Shown here in pieces: positions 35,679-44,407 of a stretch of 64,000 bases of DNA. The stretch is from Pseudoroseicyclus aestuarii (lineage in GTDB: Bacteria > Pseudomonadota > Alphaproteobacteria > Rhodobacterales > Rhodobacteraceae). Under the pieces are notes generated by a model. The model was given only the letters and a program-made list of their open reading frames with translations, was not told where the DNA came from and did not search any database. Every line of letters starts with the position of its first letter. Positions within the stretch are counted from its first letter, which is position 1. The translations under genes were made by a program, and so were the position numbers. Where the stretch lies: assembly GCF_003217255.1 (NCBI RefSeq), contig NZ_QJTE01000001.1, forward strand, positions 868,001 to 932,000. The letters run 5' to 3'.

Positions 35679-36325
35679 GACTGCACTCCGAACAGGTAGA
35701 CGACAGTGATGATGGCGATCCAGACGATGTCCAGCATGTGCCAGAACAGCGCGAACCGCATGATCCGCAGCTTGACCTCGTGCACGAGGCCCCAGAGCAC
35801 GACCTGCGCCGCGATCACCGCGAGCCAGATCATTCCGGCAGCGACGTGCAGCCCATGCGTGCCCAGCAGCAGCCAGTAGCTCGACAGCCAACCCGAGGCC
35901 TGCGGCGGGGCGTTCTTCTCGGTCGCGAGCTGGATGAAATCGCGCAGCTCCAGCACAAGGAACCCCGCCCCCAGAAGGAATGTCAGCCCCATCCAGGCCA
36001 GCAGCCGCCCGCGGTCGTGCCGCCACTTGAGCGCAAGAGAGGCCTTGCCGCAGGCCAGGCTCGAGGCCAGCAGGATCAGCGTCTCGACGAAGGGGATCTT
36101 CAGATCGAACAGGTCCGCCGGCCCCGGTGCCGTGCCCTGCCCGCCGTTCACCATCGCCGCATAGACGCTGAAGAGCACGGCGAAGAGCACGAGGTCCGCC
36201 ATCAGGAAGACCCAGAAGCCGAAGATGATCGGTGCCGCCTCGTCAGGATCGGGCCCCTCGCCCTCGCGCTGGGTCAGGCCGATATGGGCGCGCTCGTCCG
36301 CGCGGGTATGGGCGCTGGCCGTCAT
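35675..36325 (-). CDS. cyoC: Cytochrome o ubiquinol oxidase subunit III
   Basis: A 216-residue five-helix membrane subunit of the haem-copper oxidase subunit III family, with FGFWVFLMADLVLFAVLFS, ALKWRHDRGRLLAW and GTHGLHVAAGMIWL as recognisable blocks. The start at 36325 overlaps the cyoB stop by four bases. The protein is a structural part of the proton-pumping quinol oxidase. Confidence 0.95.
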   Translation of the reverse strand: MTASAHTRADERAHIGLTQREGEGPDPDEAAPIIFGFWVFLMADLVLFAVLFSVYAAMVNGGQGTAPGPADLFDLKIPFVETLILLASSLACGKASLALKWRHDRGRLLAWMGLTFLLGAGFLVLELRDFIQLATEKNAPPQASGWLSSYWLLLGTHGLHVAAGMIWLAVIAAQVVLWGLVHEVKLRIMRFALFWHMLDIVWIAIITVVYLFGVQS

Positions 36326-38394
36326 GCCGGCTCTCCCTGTTCGGCGCGGCCGCTGTTGGCGGGGGTCAGCCCGGCGCGGCGGGGCGTCTGCGGCAGGCCG
36401 CGCACCATCTCCAGCCAGGCCTCGTGCTGCCGCGCGACCTCGGCCGCCGGGATCACGCGCGAGGTCTCGCGCTGGAAGCTGCGCAGGATCACGGCGCCCC
36501 AGATGCCGATGAAGGCGAGCAGGGCCAGCCACCAGATGTGCCATGTCAGGCCGAACCCGCAGGCTGCCGCCAGCAGGCCGATGGCCAGCGGGACCATCGT
36601 CGCCTTCGGCATCTCGATATCCTCGTAGGTCTCGGGGGCGCTATAGGCGCGCCCCGCCGCCTTCACGGCGGTAAAGGCGTCGCGGCTGTCCACCTGCGGC
36701 ACGACGGCGAAGTTGTACTCCGGCGGCGGAGAGGACGTGCCCCATTCCAGCGTGCGCCCGTCCCAGGGATCGCCGCCCGGCACCGCCAGCGCGCGGCGGT
36801 TGCGCACCGAAACCCAGAACTGCATCAGCAGCGTCGCCAGCCCGCCCAGCAGAAGGAATGCGCCGATCTCGGCGGCCAGCAGCCAGGGCCACCAGTCCGG
36901 ATCGGCCCAGCTGCGCATCCGCCGCATCGCCCCGCCCAGCCCCATGGCATAGAGCGGCATAAAGGCAAGGTAGAAGCCAGCCGTCCAGAGGAGCGCCGAG
37001 ATCCGGCCCCAGCGCTCGTCCAGCCGGAAGCCGAAGGCCTTCGGGAACCAGACCTGCACCGCCGCGATCATCCCGAAAAGCAGCCCCGGGATCAGCATGT
37101 TATGGAAATGCGCGACCAGAAACAGGGAGTTGTGGACCTGGTAGTCGACATCCGGGTTCGCGAGGATGATGCCCGTCACGCCCCCGACCACGAAGGTCAC
37201 GAGGAAGACCGACGAGAAGATCAGCGCCGTCGAGGCGACGATCCGCCCGCGCACCATGGTCAGCAGCCAGTCATAGACCTTCACCCCCGTCGGGATGCCG
37301 ATCAGCATGGTGGCGATGCCGAAGGCGGCGTTGATCTCGGCGCTCTGGCCCATGGTGAAGAAGTGGTGCAGCCAGACCGTGAAGCTGAGCACCGCGATGC
37401 ACATCGTCGCCAGCACGAGGCTGCGATAACCGTAGAGCGTCTTGCCGGAGAAGGTGGTGAAGACCTCGGAATAGACGCCGAAGGCCGGCAGGATCAGGAT
37501 GTAGACCTCCGGATGGCCGAAGAGCCAGAAGAGGTTGGCGTAGATCATCATGTTGCCGCCGTCGCCGTTCGTGAAGAACTTGAACTCGGCATAGCGGTCG
37601 AGCGCCAGCATCGCCGTCGCCACCGTCAGGGGCGACATCGCGAAGATCATCAGGATCGAGACCGCCAGCGCCGTCCAGCAGAACAGCGGCATGTGGAACA
37701 GCGTCATCCCCGGCGCGCGCCGCTTGTAGATCGTCACGGCGATGTTGATGCCGGTCAGGGTCGAGCCGACGGAGGCCAGCGTCACCGCCCAGATCCAGTA
37801 ATCCACGCCGACGCCGGGGCTGAAGCTGGCGCCTGTATAGGGCGGGTAGGCCGACCAGCCGCCGGTCGAGAAGCTGCCGAAGATCAGGCTCGCCATCATC
37901 AGGATCGCCCCGCCCACCGTCAGCCAGAGCGAGACGGCGTTCATCATCGGAAAGCTCATGTCGCGGCTGCCGATCTGCAGCGGCATGACGTAGTTGATCA
38001 CCCCGGTCAGGAAGGGCATCGCCATGAAGAAGATCATGATCGTGCCATGGGTGGTGAAGAGCTGGTTGTAGTGATCGGCCGACAGGAACCCCGGATCGCC
38101 CACGGCGGCGGCCTGCTGCACCCGCATCAGCACGGCTTCGATCAGCGCGCGGGCGATCATCACCAGCGCGAGGACGATGTACATGATGCCAATCTTCTTG
38201 TGATCGAGGCTCGTCAGCCAGCCGGTCCAGAGCGTGCGCCAGGCGCCCAGCCAGGTCACCAGCACCGCCGCGCCCAGCGCGCCCAGAACCGCCGCGCCGC
38301 CGGCGCCGGCGGCAATCGCCTCGCTGATGCTCGGGTTCTGCCAGGCCTTGACGAAGATGATGTCGGACCAGCCGAGGATGCCCAGAAGGCTCAT
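36322..38394 (-). CDS. cyoB: Cytochrome o ubiquinol oxidase subunit I
   Basis: A 690-residue catalytic subunit with about 15 membrane segments. Key residues are visible: the low-spin haem His in LFTTHGTIMIF, the CuB site LFGHPEVYILILPAFG with its Tyr, and the CuB histidine pair in WLHHFFTMG. VAHFHNMLIPGLLFG holds the remaining haem ligands. This is the enzyme that reduces oxygen to water with electrons from ubiquinol while pumping protons. The gene overlaps cyoA and cyoC by four bases each. Confidence 0.97.
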   Translation of the reverse strand: MSLLGILGWSDIIFVKAWQNPSISEAIAAGAGGAAVLGALGAAVLVTWLGAWRTLWTGWLTSLDHKKIGIMYIVLALVMIARALIEAVLMRVQQAAAVGDPGFLSADHYNQLFTTHGTIMIFFMAMPFLTGVINYVMPLQIGSRDMSFPMMNAVSLWLTVGGAILMMASLIFGSFSTGGWSAYPPYTGASFSPGVGVDYWIWAVTLASVGSTLTGINIAVTIYKRRAPGMTLFHMPLFCWTALAVSILMIFAMSPLTVATAMLALDRYAEFKFFTNGDGGNMMIYANLFWLFGHPEVYILILPAFGVYSEVFTTFSGKTLYGYRSLVLATMCIAVLSFTVWLHHFFTMGQSAEINAAFGIATMLIGIPTGVKVYDWLLTMVRGRIVASTALIFSSVFLVTFVVGGVTGIILANPDVDYQVHNSLFLVAHFHNMLIPGLLFGMIAAVQVWFPKAFGFRLDERWGRISALLWTAGFYLAFMPLYAMGLGGAMRRMRSWADPDWWPWLLAAEIGAFLLLGGLATLLMQFWVSVRNRRALAVPGGDPWDGRTLEWGTSSPPPEYNFAVVPQVDSRDAFTAVKAAGRAYSAPETYEDIEMPKATMVPLAIGLLAAACGFGLTWHIWWLALLAFIGIWGAVILRSFQRETSRVIPAAEVARQHEAWLEMVRGLPQTPRRAGLTPANSGRAEQGEPA

Positions 38395-39284
38395 CGCGCG
38401 TCCTCCAGCAGATCACCGGACAGCCCCTCGGGCGCCGTGGGGGGAAGAATACAGGTGCCGCCGCCGCGCCAGCTGGCGACGGTCGAGGCGAAGAGGCCGG
38501 GCGGCACGCTGCCGTAGCTGCGCGGCCCCTCGGGCACGCCCGGCTCCTGCAAGGCGTCCAGCGCCTCGGCGTCGAGGGCGGGGGCGCCGGCCAGCGAGGC
38601 GGTCCAATCGTCGAAACCCTCTGCCGACAGGGCCTCAACCTCGAAACGCTGGTGCGGGAACCCTTCGCCGTTGAACTGGGTATTGCGTCCCTCGAAACGG
38701 CCCGCCCGGCTGGCGCGCAGGTTCATCTCGGTCTCCATTCCCGCCATCGCGTAGATCTGCCCGCCAAGCTGCGGGACCATGAAGGCCTGCATCACCGTGT
38801 CGCTGGTCAGGCGGATGCGCAGCGGCCGGTCCACCGGCACCACGAGGCGGTCAAGGCTGGCCACGCCCGCCTCGGGGTAGATGAACAGCCACTTCCAGTC
38901 ATAGGCCACGGCCTGCACCTCGAGCGGGGTGCCCGGGCCCACCTGCGCATAGGGGTCGAGGTGCGTGGTCCGCTGCCACAGGCCCCAGCCCATGGCCACC
39001 ACGACGAGGGCGGGCACGCCCCAGATCAGCACCTCCAGCCACCAGCTGAGATCCCAGTTCGGGCGGTAGGCGGCGCGGTCGTTGCCGATCCGGTAGCGCC
39101 AGAGCGCCCAGGGCACCGCGATGAAGAGCGGCAGCGTGACGATCGACATCCAGCCGAGCAGCGCGAAGAAGTGGCCGCGCTGCGCCTCGGCCACCGGGCC
39201 GGCGGCGTCGAGGAACCCGCCACGCAGCGGGCTGCACCCGCCGGCAAGCAGGAGGATCGGCAGGAGGATCGGAAGACGCGGCAC
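38391..39284 (-). CDS. cyoA: Cytochrome o ubiquinol oxidase subunit II
   Basis: A 297-residue lipoprotein subunit. The chosen start is GTG at 39284, preceded by GAGG. It gives a lipoprotein signal ending in LAGGC (Cys17) and two membrane helices. The periplasmic cupredoxin domain lacks the CuA ligands, as expected for a quinol oxidase. YDWKWLFIYPE, VMQAFMVPQLGGQIYAMAGM and FNGEGFPHQRFEV are typical. It is the first gene of cyoABCD. No clear promoter motif is visible in the 123 bases before guaA. Confidence 0.94.
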   Translation of the reverse strand: MPRLPILLPILLLAGGCSPLRGGFLDAAGPVAEAQRGHFFALLGWMSIVTLPLFIAVPWALWRYRIGNDRAAYRPNWDLSWWLEVLIWGVPALVVVAMGWGLWQRTTHLDPYAQVGPGTPLEVQAVAYDWKWLFIYPEAGVASLDRLVVPVDRPLRIRLTSDTVMQAFMVPQLGGQIYAMAGMETEMNLRASRAGRFEGRNTQFNGEGFPHQRFEVEALSAEGFDDWTASLAGAPALDAEALDALQEPGVPEGPRSYGSVPPGLFASTVASWRGGGTCILPPTAPEGLSGDLLEDAR

Positions 39285-39407
39285 GGGCGAACCTCGAAGA
39301 GCGGGTGCTTTCGCTGATAAAGCCGCGGCGGCAGCAAGGTCAACGCCGCCCGCGGGCGCGCCACGCCGCCGCTTGCGCGCCTCTGCCGGCGGCACTAAGG
39401 GGTCCGC

Positions 39408-40973
39408 ATGACGCCAGCATCCTCTCACGACCGCCTTCTCATCGTCGACTTCGGCAGCCAGGTGACGCAGCTGATCGCGCGCCGCCTTCGCGAGCTGAAC
39501 GTCTACTGCGAAATTCACCCCTTTCAGGCCGTCACCGACGCGCTTCTGGACGAGATGGCGCCCAAGGCCGTCATCCTCTCGGGCGGGCCGGCCAGCGTGC
39601 CCGATGCCGGAAGCCCGCGGCCGCCGCAGCGGGTCTTCGAGCTGGGCGTGCCGGTGCTTGGCATCTGCTACGGCCAGCAGGTGATGATGCAGATGCTGGG
39701 GGGCGAAGTGCTGCGCGGCGACGGCACGGCCGAGTTCGGGCGCGCCTTCGTGTCACCCACCGACACCCCGAGCGAGCTTCTCGCCGGCTGGTTCGACGGC
39801 GGGCGCGAGCAGGTCTGGATGAGCCACGGCGATCACGTCAGCCGCCTTGCCCCGGGCTTCGAGGTCTGCGGCACCTCGCCCGGCGCGCCCTTCGCGATCA
39901 CCGCGGATCTGGCGCGCAATTTCTACGCCGTGCAGTTCCACCCAGAGGTGCATCACACGCCGAACGGCCGCGCCTTCCTTGCGAATTTCCTGCGGGTCGC
40001 TGGCTTCACCGGCGACTGGACGATGGAGGCCTATCGCGACGAGGCCGTGCGCCGGATCCGGGAGGAAGTCGGCAAGGCCAAGGTGATCTGCGCGCTCTCG
40101 GGCGGTGTCGACAGCTCTGTCACCGCCGCGCTGATCCACGAGGCGATCGGCGATCAGCTGACCTGCGTCTTCGTTGATCACGGGCTCCTGCGCCTGAACG
40201 AGGCCGAAGAAGTCGTGGCGATGTTCCGCGACCACATGAACCTGCAGGTGATCCACGCGCAGGAGCAGGACCTCTTTCTCGGCGCGCTCGAGGGCGTCTC
40301 GGATCCGGAGGTCAAGCGCAAGACCATCGGCAAGCTCTTCATCGACGTCTTCCAGAAATACGCGGACGAGATCGAGGGCGCGCGCTTCCTCGCCCAGGGC
40401 ACGCTCTATCCCGACGTGATCGAAAGCGTCAGTTTCGCCGGCGGCCCCTCGGTCACGATCAAGAGCCACCACAACGTCGGCGGGTTGCCTGAGAAGATGG
40501 GCCTCAAACTGGTCGAGCCGCTGCGCGAGCTCTTCAAGGACGAGGTCCGCGCGCTCGGACGCGAGCTGGGCCTGCCCGCCAGCTTCATCGGGCGCCACCC
40601 CTTCCCCGGCCCCGGCCTCGCGATCCGCTGCCCCGGCGAGATCACCCGCGAGAAGCTGGAGATCCTGCGCAAGGCCGATGCCGTCTACATCGACCAGATC
40701 CGCAAGCACGGTCTGTACGACGAGATCTGGCAGGCCTTCGTCGCGATCCTGCCGGTGCGCACCGTCGGCGTGATGGGCGACGGGCGGACCTATGATTTCG
40801 CCTGTGCCCTGCGCGCGGTGACATCGGTCGACGGGATGACCGCCGATTACTACCCCTTCACCCACGAATTCCTTGGCGAGACGGCGACGCGCATCATCAA
40901 CGAAGTGCGCGGCATCAACCGCGTCACCTACGACGTGACCAGCAAGCCGCCGGGAACCATCGAATGGGAATGA
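39408..40973 (+). CDS. guaA: GMP synthase (glutamine-hydrolysing)
   Basis: A 521-residue enzyme that converts XMP, glutamine and ATP to GMP. The N-terminal class I glutaminase has Cys87 in LGICYGQQ and the His/Glu pair in QFHPEVHHT. The ATP pyrophosphatase domain has the PP-loop LSGGVDSSV (about residue 229). The dimerisation domain ends in the usual [15 protein letters not shown] precedes the ATG. It is transcribed away from cyoA and ends at a strong terminator. Confidence 0.98.
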   Translation: MTPASSHDRLLIVDFGSQVTQLIARRLRELNVYCEIHPFQAVTDALLDEMAPKAVILSGGPASVPDAGSPRPPQRVFELGVPVLGICYGQQVMMQMLGGEVLRGDGTAEFGRAFVSPTDTPSELLAGWFDGGREQVWMSHGDHVSRLAPGFEVCGTSPGAPFAITADLARNFYAVQFHPEVHHTPNGRAFLANFLRVAGFTGDWTMEAYRDEAVRRIREEVGKAKVICALSGGVDSSVTAALIHEAIGDQLTCVFVDHGLLRLNEAEEVVAMFRDHMNLQVIHAQEQDLFLGALEGVSDPEVKRKTIGKLFIDVFQKYADEIEGARFLAQGTLYPDVIESVSFAGGPSVTIKSHHNVGGLPEKMGLKLVEPLRELFKDEVRALGRELGLPASFIGRHPFPGPGLAIRCPGEITREKLEILRKADAVYIDQIRKHGLYDEIWQAFVAILPVRTVGVMGDGRTYDFACALRAVTSVDGMTADYYPFTHEFLGETATRIINEVRGINRVTYDVTSKPPGTIEWE

Positions 40974-40992
40974 TGGCAGGCTGACTTCCCGC

Positions 40993-41031
40993 AGGGGCGC
41001 CGCAGGGCCTGCAACAGGCGCGGCGCCCTTT
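40993..41031 (+). terminator. Intrinsic terminator after guaA
   Basis: An outer nine-base stem (GGGCGCCGC / GCGGCGCCC) encloses an inner GCCTG-caa-CAGGC stem and is followed by TTT, 20 bases after the guaA stop. It may also act for the minus-strand gene that converges here. Confidence 0.8.
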
Positions 41032-41045
41032 CGCGTCTCCGGCGG

Positions 41046-41480
41046 CTAGAGCACCAGCTCGCCCTCCTCCTCGCCGTCCCAGTAGTGGATGCGGGTCGCC
41101 GTGACCTTGATCAGCACGAGGCCCGGCGTCTCCACGCCCTGCTCGAACCAGCGCTCGAGGTCCGGGACCCAATGCGCCTCGAAGAGGGCCATGTCGCGCA
41201 GGATCTCCGCCCGGCCCTGCACCGCGAGGAACAGCGGCGGGCGGCCCAGCAGGCCGGGCTTGCCAGTCATAGTCAGCCCGACCTGACTGTCCTCGGCGAT
41301 GTCCGAAACGCTGCGCGCCGCGTCATAGCTGAAGAACCACGAATCGCCGTCGTATTCGACGTCGCCATTGTTGCTCATCGGGCGGCTGGCCATGGCCCCG
41401 CCCGAGGTGCGCGTCGTCAGCATCGCGAAGTCGATGCCGCTCATGCGCTCCGACAGGTCCTGAAGTGTAAGATCGGCCAT
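41046..41480 (-). CDS. Pyridoxamine 5'-phosphate oxidase-like FMN-binding protein
   Basis: A 144-residue split-barrel protein. FAMLTTRTSGGAMASRPM, FFSYDAARSVSDIAEDSQVGLT and the later GRAEIL segment match the general stress protein 26 group of the PNPOx-like superfamily, which binds FMN or related cofactors. The actual substrate is unknown. The start ATG at 41480 follows GGGGAG. It converges on guaA and is divergent from the MFS gene, with 204 bases between the two starts in which I see no clear promoter. Confidence 0.87.
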   Translation of the reverse strand: MADLTLQDLSERMSGIDFAMLTTRTSGGAMASRPMSNNGDVEYDGDSWFFSYDAARSVSDIAEDSQVGLTMTGKPGLLGRPPLFLAVQGRAEILRDMALFEAHWVPDLERWFEQGVETPGLVLIKVTATRIHYWDGEEEGELVL

Positions 41481-41684
41481 TGGCTGGCGCTCCCCTGATC
41501 CGCGCGGCGTCCTGCCGCGCCGCTGGTAACGTTCCATGAGCCCGGCAGGTCCGTGCCCCGCGCAGCAGTCATGCCCTTTACTCGGGCGGCAGGCTGGCGC
41601 ACCAAAGCGGCGGCAAGCCCGCGGCCCGTGTCCCGCACCCGCCGCCGCTGCGCCCTCTGACCCGCCCTGCAAAGGCCCCTGCCG

Positions 41685-42992
41685 ATGACCGACACCCCCA
41701 GCCGCGCCTTCCTGTTCCGTCACCGCGAGTTCGGATTGTTCTGGGCCGGCATGGGGCTGGTGAACCTCGCCGTGCAGATCGAGGCGGTGACCATCGGCTG
41801 GCAGATCTACGCCATCGCCCGCGAGACGCGCAGCATCGAGCAATCCGCCTTCCTCGTGGGCATGGTCGGCCTTGCGCAGTTCTTGCCTCTCTTCGTGCTG
41901 ACGCTGATCGCGGGCAGCACCGCGGACCGCACCGACCGGCGGCGGATCGTGCTGATCACCCTCGGTATCGAGGTGCTCTGCGTGCTGGCCCTACTCTACT
42001 TCGCGCTCGACCCCGAAGAGCACCTGTCCAAGATCTTCGGCGTCGCGGCAATCTTCGGTGCCGCGCGGGCCTTCCAGCAGCCTGCCGCCTCGGCCATCGT
42101 GCCGATGCTGGTGCCGCGCAGCGACATGCCGCAGGCGATCTCGCTGAAGTCGCTGGCCTGGCAGGGCGCGGTCATCATCGGCCCCTGGATCGGCGGACTG
42201 CTCGTCGCGGCTTCGACCGCGACGGCCTATGGCGGCGCGGCGGTCTTCTATGCCGCGGGTCTGGTCCTGCTGCTGACCATGCGGGCCGACACACGGCCCG
42301 TCATCCAGCCCGGCGGACGGATCGAGCAGATCCGCGAAGGGCTGGTCTATGTCTGGACCAACAAGATCGTCTTCGGCGCCATCTCCCTCGACCTCGTCGC
42401 GGTGCTGCTGGGCGGGGCGACGGCCCTGCTGCCGGCCTTTGCGAGCGACGTGCTGGGCGTCGGGCCAGAGGGCTTCGGCATCCTGCGCTCGGGCCCGGCG
42501 ATCGGCGCGGCGGCGGTGGCCCTCGCGCTCAGCCGCTGGCCGCTGCGGCGCCGCGCGGGGGTGCGGATGTTCTGGTCCGTCGCCGCCTTCGGCCTCGCCA
42601 CGCTGGTCTTCGCCCTGTCGCGGAACATGGTGCTGTCGGTCGTGGCGCTGGCCGCACTGGGGGCCGCGGACATGGTCTCGGTCTACGTGCGGCAGACGCT
42701 GGTGCAGATCGTGACGCCAGACCACCTGCGCGGCCGCGTCTCGGCGGTCTCGGGCCTGTTCGTCTCGGGCAGCAACGAGCTGGGCGAATTCGAGAGCGGC
42801 GTGGTCGCCCGCCTGATCGGCCCGGTGGGCGCCGCGGCCTTCGGCGGCATCGGCACCCTCGCGGTCACCGGCCTCTGGGCGCGCATGTTCCCCGACCTGC
42901 GCCGCGCGGACCGGCTGGACGGAGAGGATGCCGCTACCGAGACCAGCCCGCCGGTCCTTGCCTCGGCTGCCGCCAGCACGCCCGCCCCCTGA
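41685..42992 (+). CDS. MFS transporter (MFS_3/DUF894-type exporter)
   Basis: A 435-residue inner-membrane protein with about 12 hydrophobic segments. The opening FLFRHREFGLFWAGMGLVNL and the loop DRTDRRRIVLIT belong to the enterobactin-exporter-like MFS_3 group. QPAASAIVPMLVPRSDMPQA and DHLRGRVSAVSGLFV are conserved. AAAGG precedes the ATG. The substrate cannot be told. The C-terminus is an Ala/Pro-rich tail. It is followed by 154 bases with no recognisable element before the next gene. Confidence 0.88.
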   Translation: MTDTPSRAFLFRHREFGLFWAGMGLVNLAVQIEAVTIGWQIYAIARETRSIEQSAFLVGMVGLAQFLPLFVLTLIAGSTADRTDRRRIVLITLGIEVLCVLALLYFALDPEEHLSKIFGVAAIFGAARAFQQPAASAIVPMLVPRSDMPQAISLKSLAWQGAVIIGPWIGGLLVAASTATAYGGAAVFYAAGLVLLLTMRADTRPVIQPGGRIEQIREGLVYVWTNKIVFGAISLDLVAVLLGGATALLPAFASDVLGVGPEGFGILRSGPAIGAAAVALALSRWPLRRRAGVRMFWSVAAFGLATLVFALSRNMVLSVVALAALGAADMVSVYVRQTLVQIVTPDHLRGRVSAVSGLFVSGSNELGEFESGVVARLIGPVGAAAFGGIGTLAVTGLWARMFPDLRRADRLDGEDAATETSPPVLASAAASTPAP

Positions 42993-43146
42993 GGCCGGCG
43001 CCGGGATCCGGCCGCGCGCCCAAGTTGTGTTTCGCCCGCTACGGTCCTCGGGCCTCGTCCGTTTGGACGTAGCGTCAGGCTTTGCGCGGCGCGGGGTCAT
43101 GGGACAGGCTGACCCTGCGGCCGCCCGGCCGCATGGGGAGGAGACC

Positions 43147-44301
43147 ATGAAGACATTTGCGACAGCCAGCGGCATCCTGCTGCTTGGCGCCGGGGCCGCC
43201 GGGGCCGTGGGCCTTGATCGGTCGAACCAGGACATCACGGCGATCTTCGCCGAGGACAATTACCTCGAGCTGAGTTACGCGCGCACCGAGCCCTCGCTCA
43301 GCGGCGCGGACCTCGACATCTTTCCAACGCTGGGGGACTACGGCGACGTGGGCGAGGTCTTCACGACCTACGGCGCGAGCCTGACCTACCACCTGACGCC
43401 CCGCATCAGCATGGCGCTGATCGCCGACGAGCCCTTCGGCGTCGACACCTCCTACGAGGGCGATCCGGCCTTGACCATGCTGGGCGGCACCAGCGCCGAG
43501 CTGAACAGCCGCGCGCTGACGCTGATGGGCCGCTACCGGATCAACGACGCCTTCAGCATCCACGGCGGCCTGCGCCGCGAAAGGCTGGACGCCGAGATCA
43601 CCCTTTCGGGGCAGGCCTACGGCGGGCTGAACGGCTACCGCGTCAGCCTCGATGAGGACAGCGCCACCGGCTACGTGATCGGCGCCGCCTACGAGCGCCC
43701 CGAGATCGCGCTGCGCGTCGCCCTGACCTACCACAGCTCCATGGAGCATGACTTCGACAGCACCGAGACGCTGGGCGGCGCCCCCATCGGCGCCCTGCCG
43801 CCCGCGCTGACCGGCGGGCTCGACGGGGTCGGGACGACGACGGTCGAGACGCCCGAGGCCTGGAACCTCGATTTCCAGACCGGCATCGCGCAGGACACGC
43901 TTCTGTTCGCAAACGTCCGCTACGCGACCTATTCGGACGTCATCGTCAGCCCCGAGTTCTTTGCCGCGGCGGGCGGCGGCAGCCTGACCGAAATCGAGGA
44001 CAACGCCAGCTACCAGATCGGCGTCGGTCGCCGTTTCAACGAGGCTTTCTCGGGGCAGATCGCCGTCGGCTACGAGCCCGAGAAGGACGACTTCGTCTCG
44101 CCCCTCGCGCCGACCAACGGGCTGCGCTTCGTCAGCCTGGGCGGGTCCTGGACGCGCGATGCCGTGACCCTTTCGGGCGGCGTGCGCTACAGCTGGATCG
44201 GCGATGCCTTCCCCGAGACCGGCACGCCGGACGTCGCGCGGGCCCAGTTCGAGGACAACGACGCGATCTCCTACGGCCTCAGCCTCGGCTACCGCTTCTA
44301 G
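43147..44301 (+). CDS. FadL/OmpP1-type outer-membrane transporter
   Basis: A 384-residue beta-barrel protein with a signal peptide (cleavage near AGA-V, residue 20) and the C-terminal aromatic residue of outer-membrane proteins (GYRF). The N-terminal half contains NQDITAIFAEDNYLELSYA and GASLTYHLTPRISMALI, and the alternation of polar and hydrophobic residues continues to the end. This fits the long-chain fatty acid/aromatic transporter family (FadL/TodX). GGGGAGGAG precedes the ATG. The next gene encodes a secreted esterase, so the pair may bring a hydrophobic ester product into the cell. Confidence 0.82.
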   Translation: MKTFATASGILLLGAGAAGAVGLDRSNQDITAIFAEDNYLELSYARTEPSLSGADLDIFPTLGDYGDVGEVFTTYGASLTYHLTPRISMALIADEPFGVDTSYEGDPALTMLGGTSAELNSRALTLMGRYRINDAFSIHGGLRRERLDAEITLSGQAYGGLNGYRVSLDEDSATGYVIGAAYERPEIALRVALTYHSSMEHDFDSTETLGGAPIGALPPALTGGLDGVGTTTVETPEAWNLDFQTGIAQDTLLFANVRYATYSDVIVSPEFFAAAGGGSLTEIEDNASYQIGVGRRFNEAFSGQIAVGYEPEKDDFVSPLAPTNGLRFVSLGGSWTRDAVTLSGGVRYSWIGDAFPETGTPDVARAQFEDNDAISYGLSLGYRF

Positions 44302-44320
44302 GGGCGGCGTCGAAGGGCCT

Positions 44321-44348
44321 GCGCCGGGCCGCTTGTGCAGCCCGGCGC
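44321..44348 (+). terminator. Hairpin after the FadL-like gene
   Basis: A perfect nine-base stem (GCGCCGGGC / GCCCGGCGC) with a ten-base loop lies 20 bases after the stop; there is no U tract. A second GC hairpin (44369-44390) stands just before the ribosome site of the esterase gene. Confidence 0.55.
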
Positions 44349-44407
44349 GGCCCGTCATGCTTCGGTGACGCGGCGCGAGGAGGCGCCGCGCAACCGGAGG
44401 AAAACCC

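Noticed and set aside
36232-38517. A 761-codon plus-strand frame across cyoB.
   Set aside because: Shadow of cyoB with no recognisable domain and strongly biased composition.
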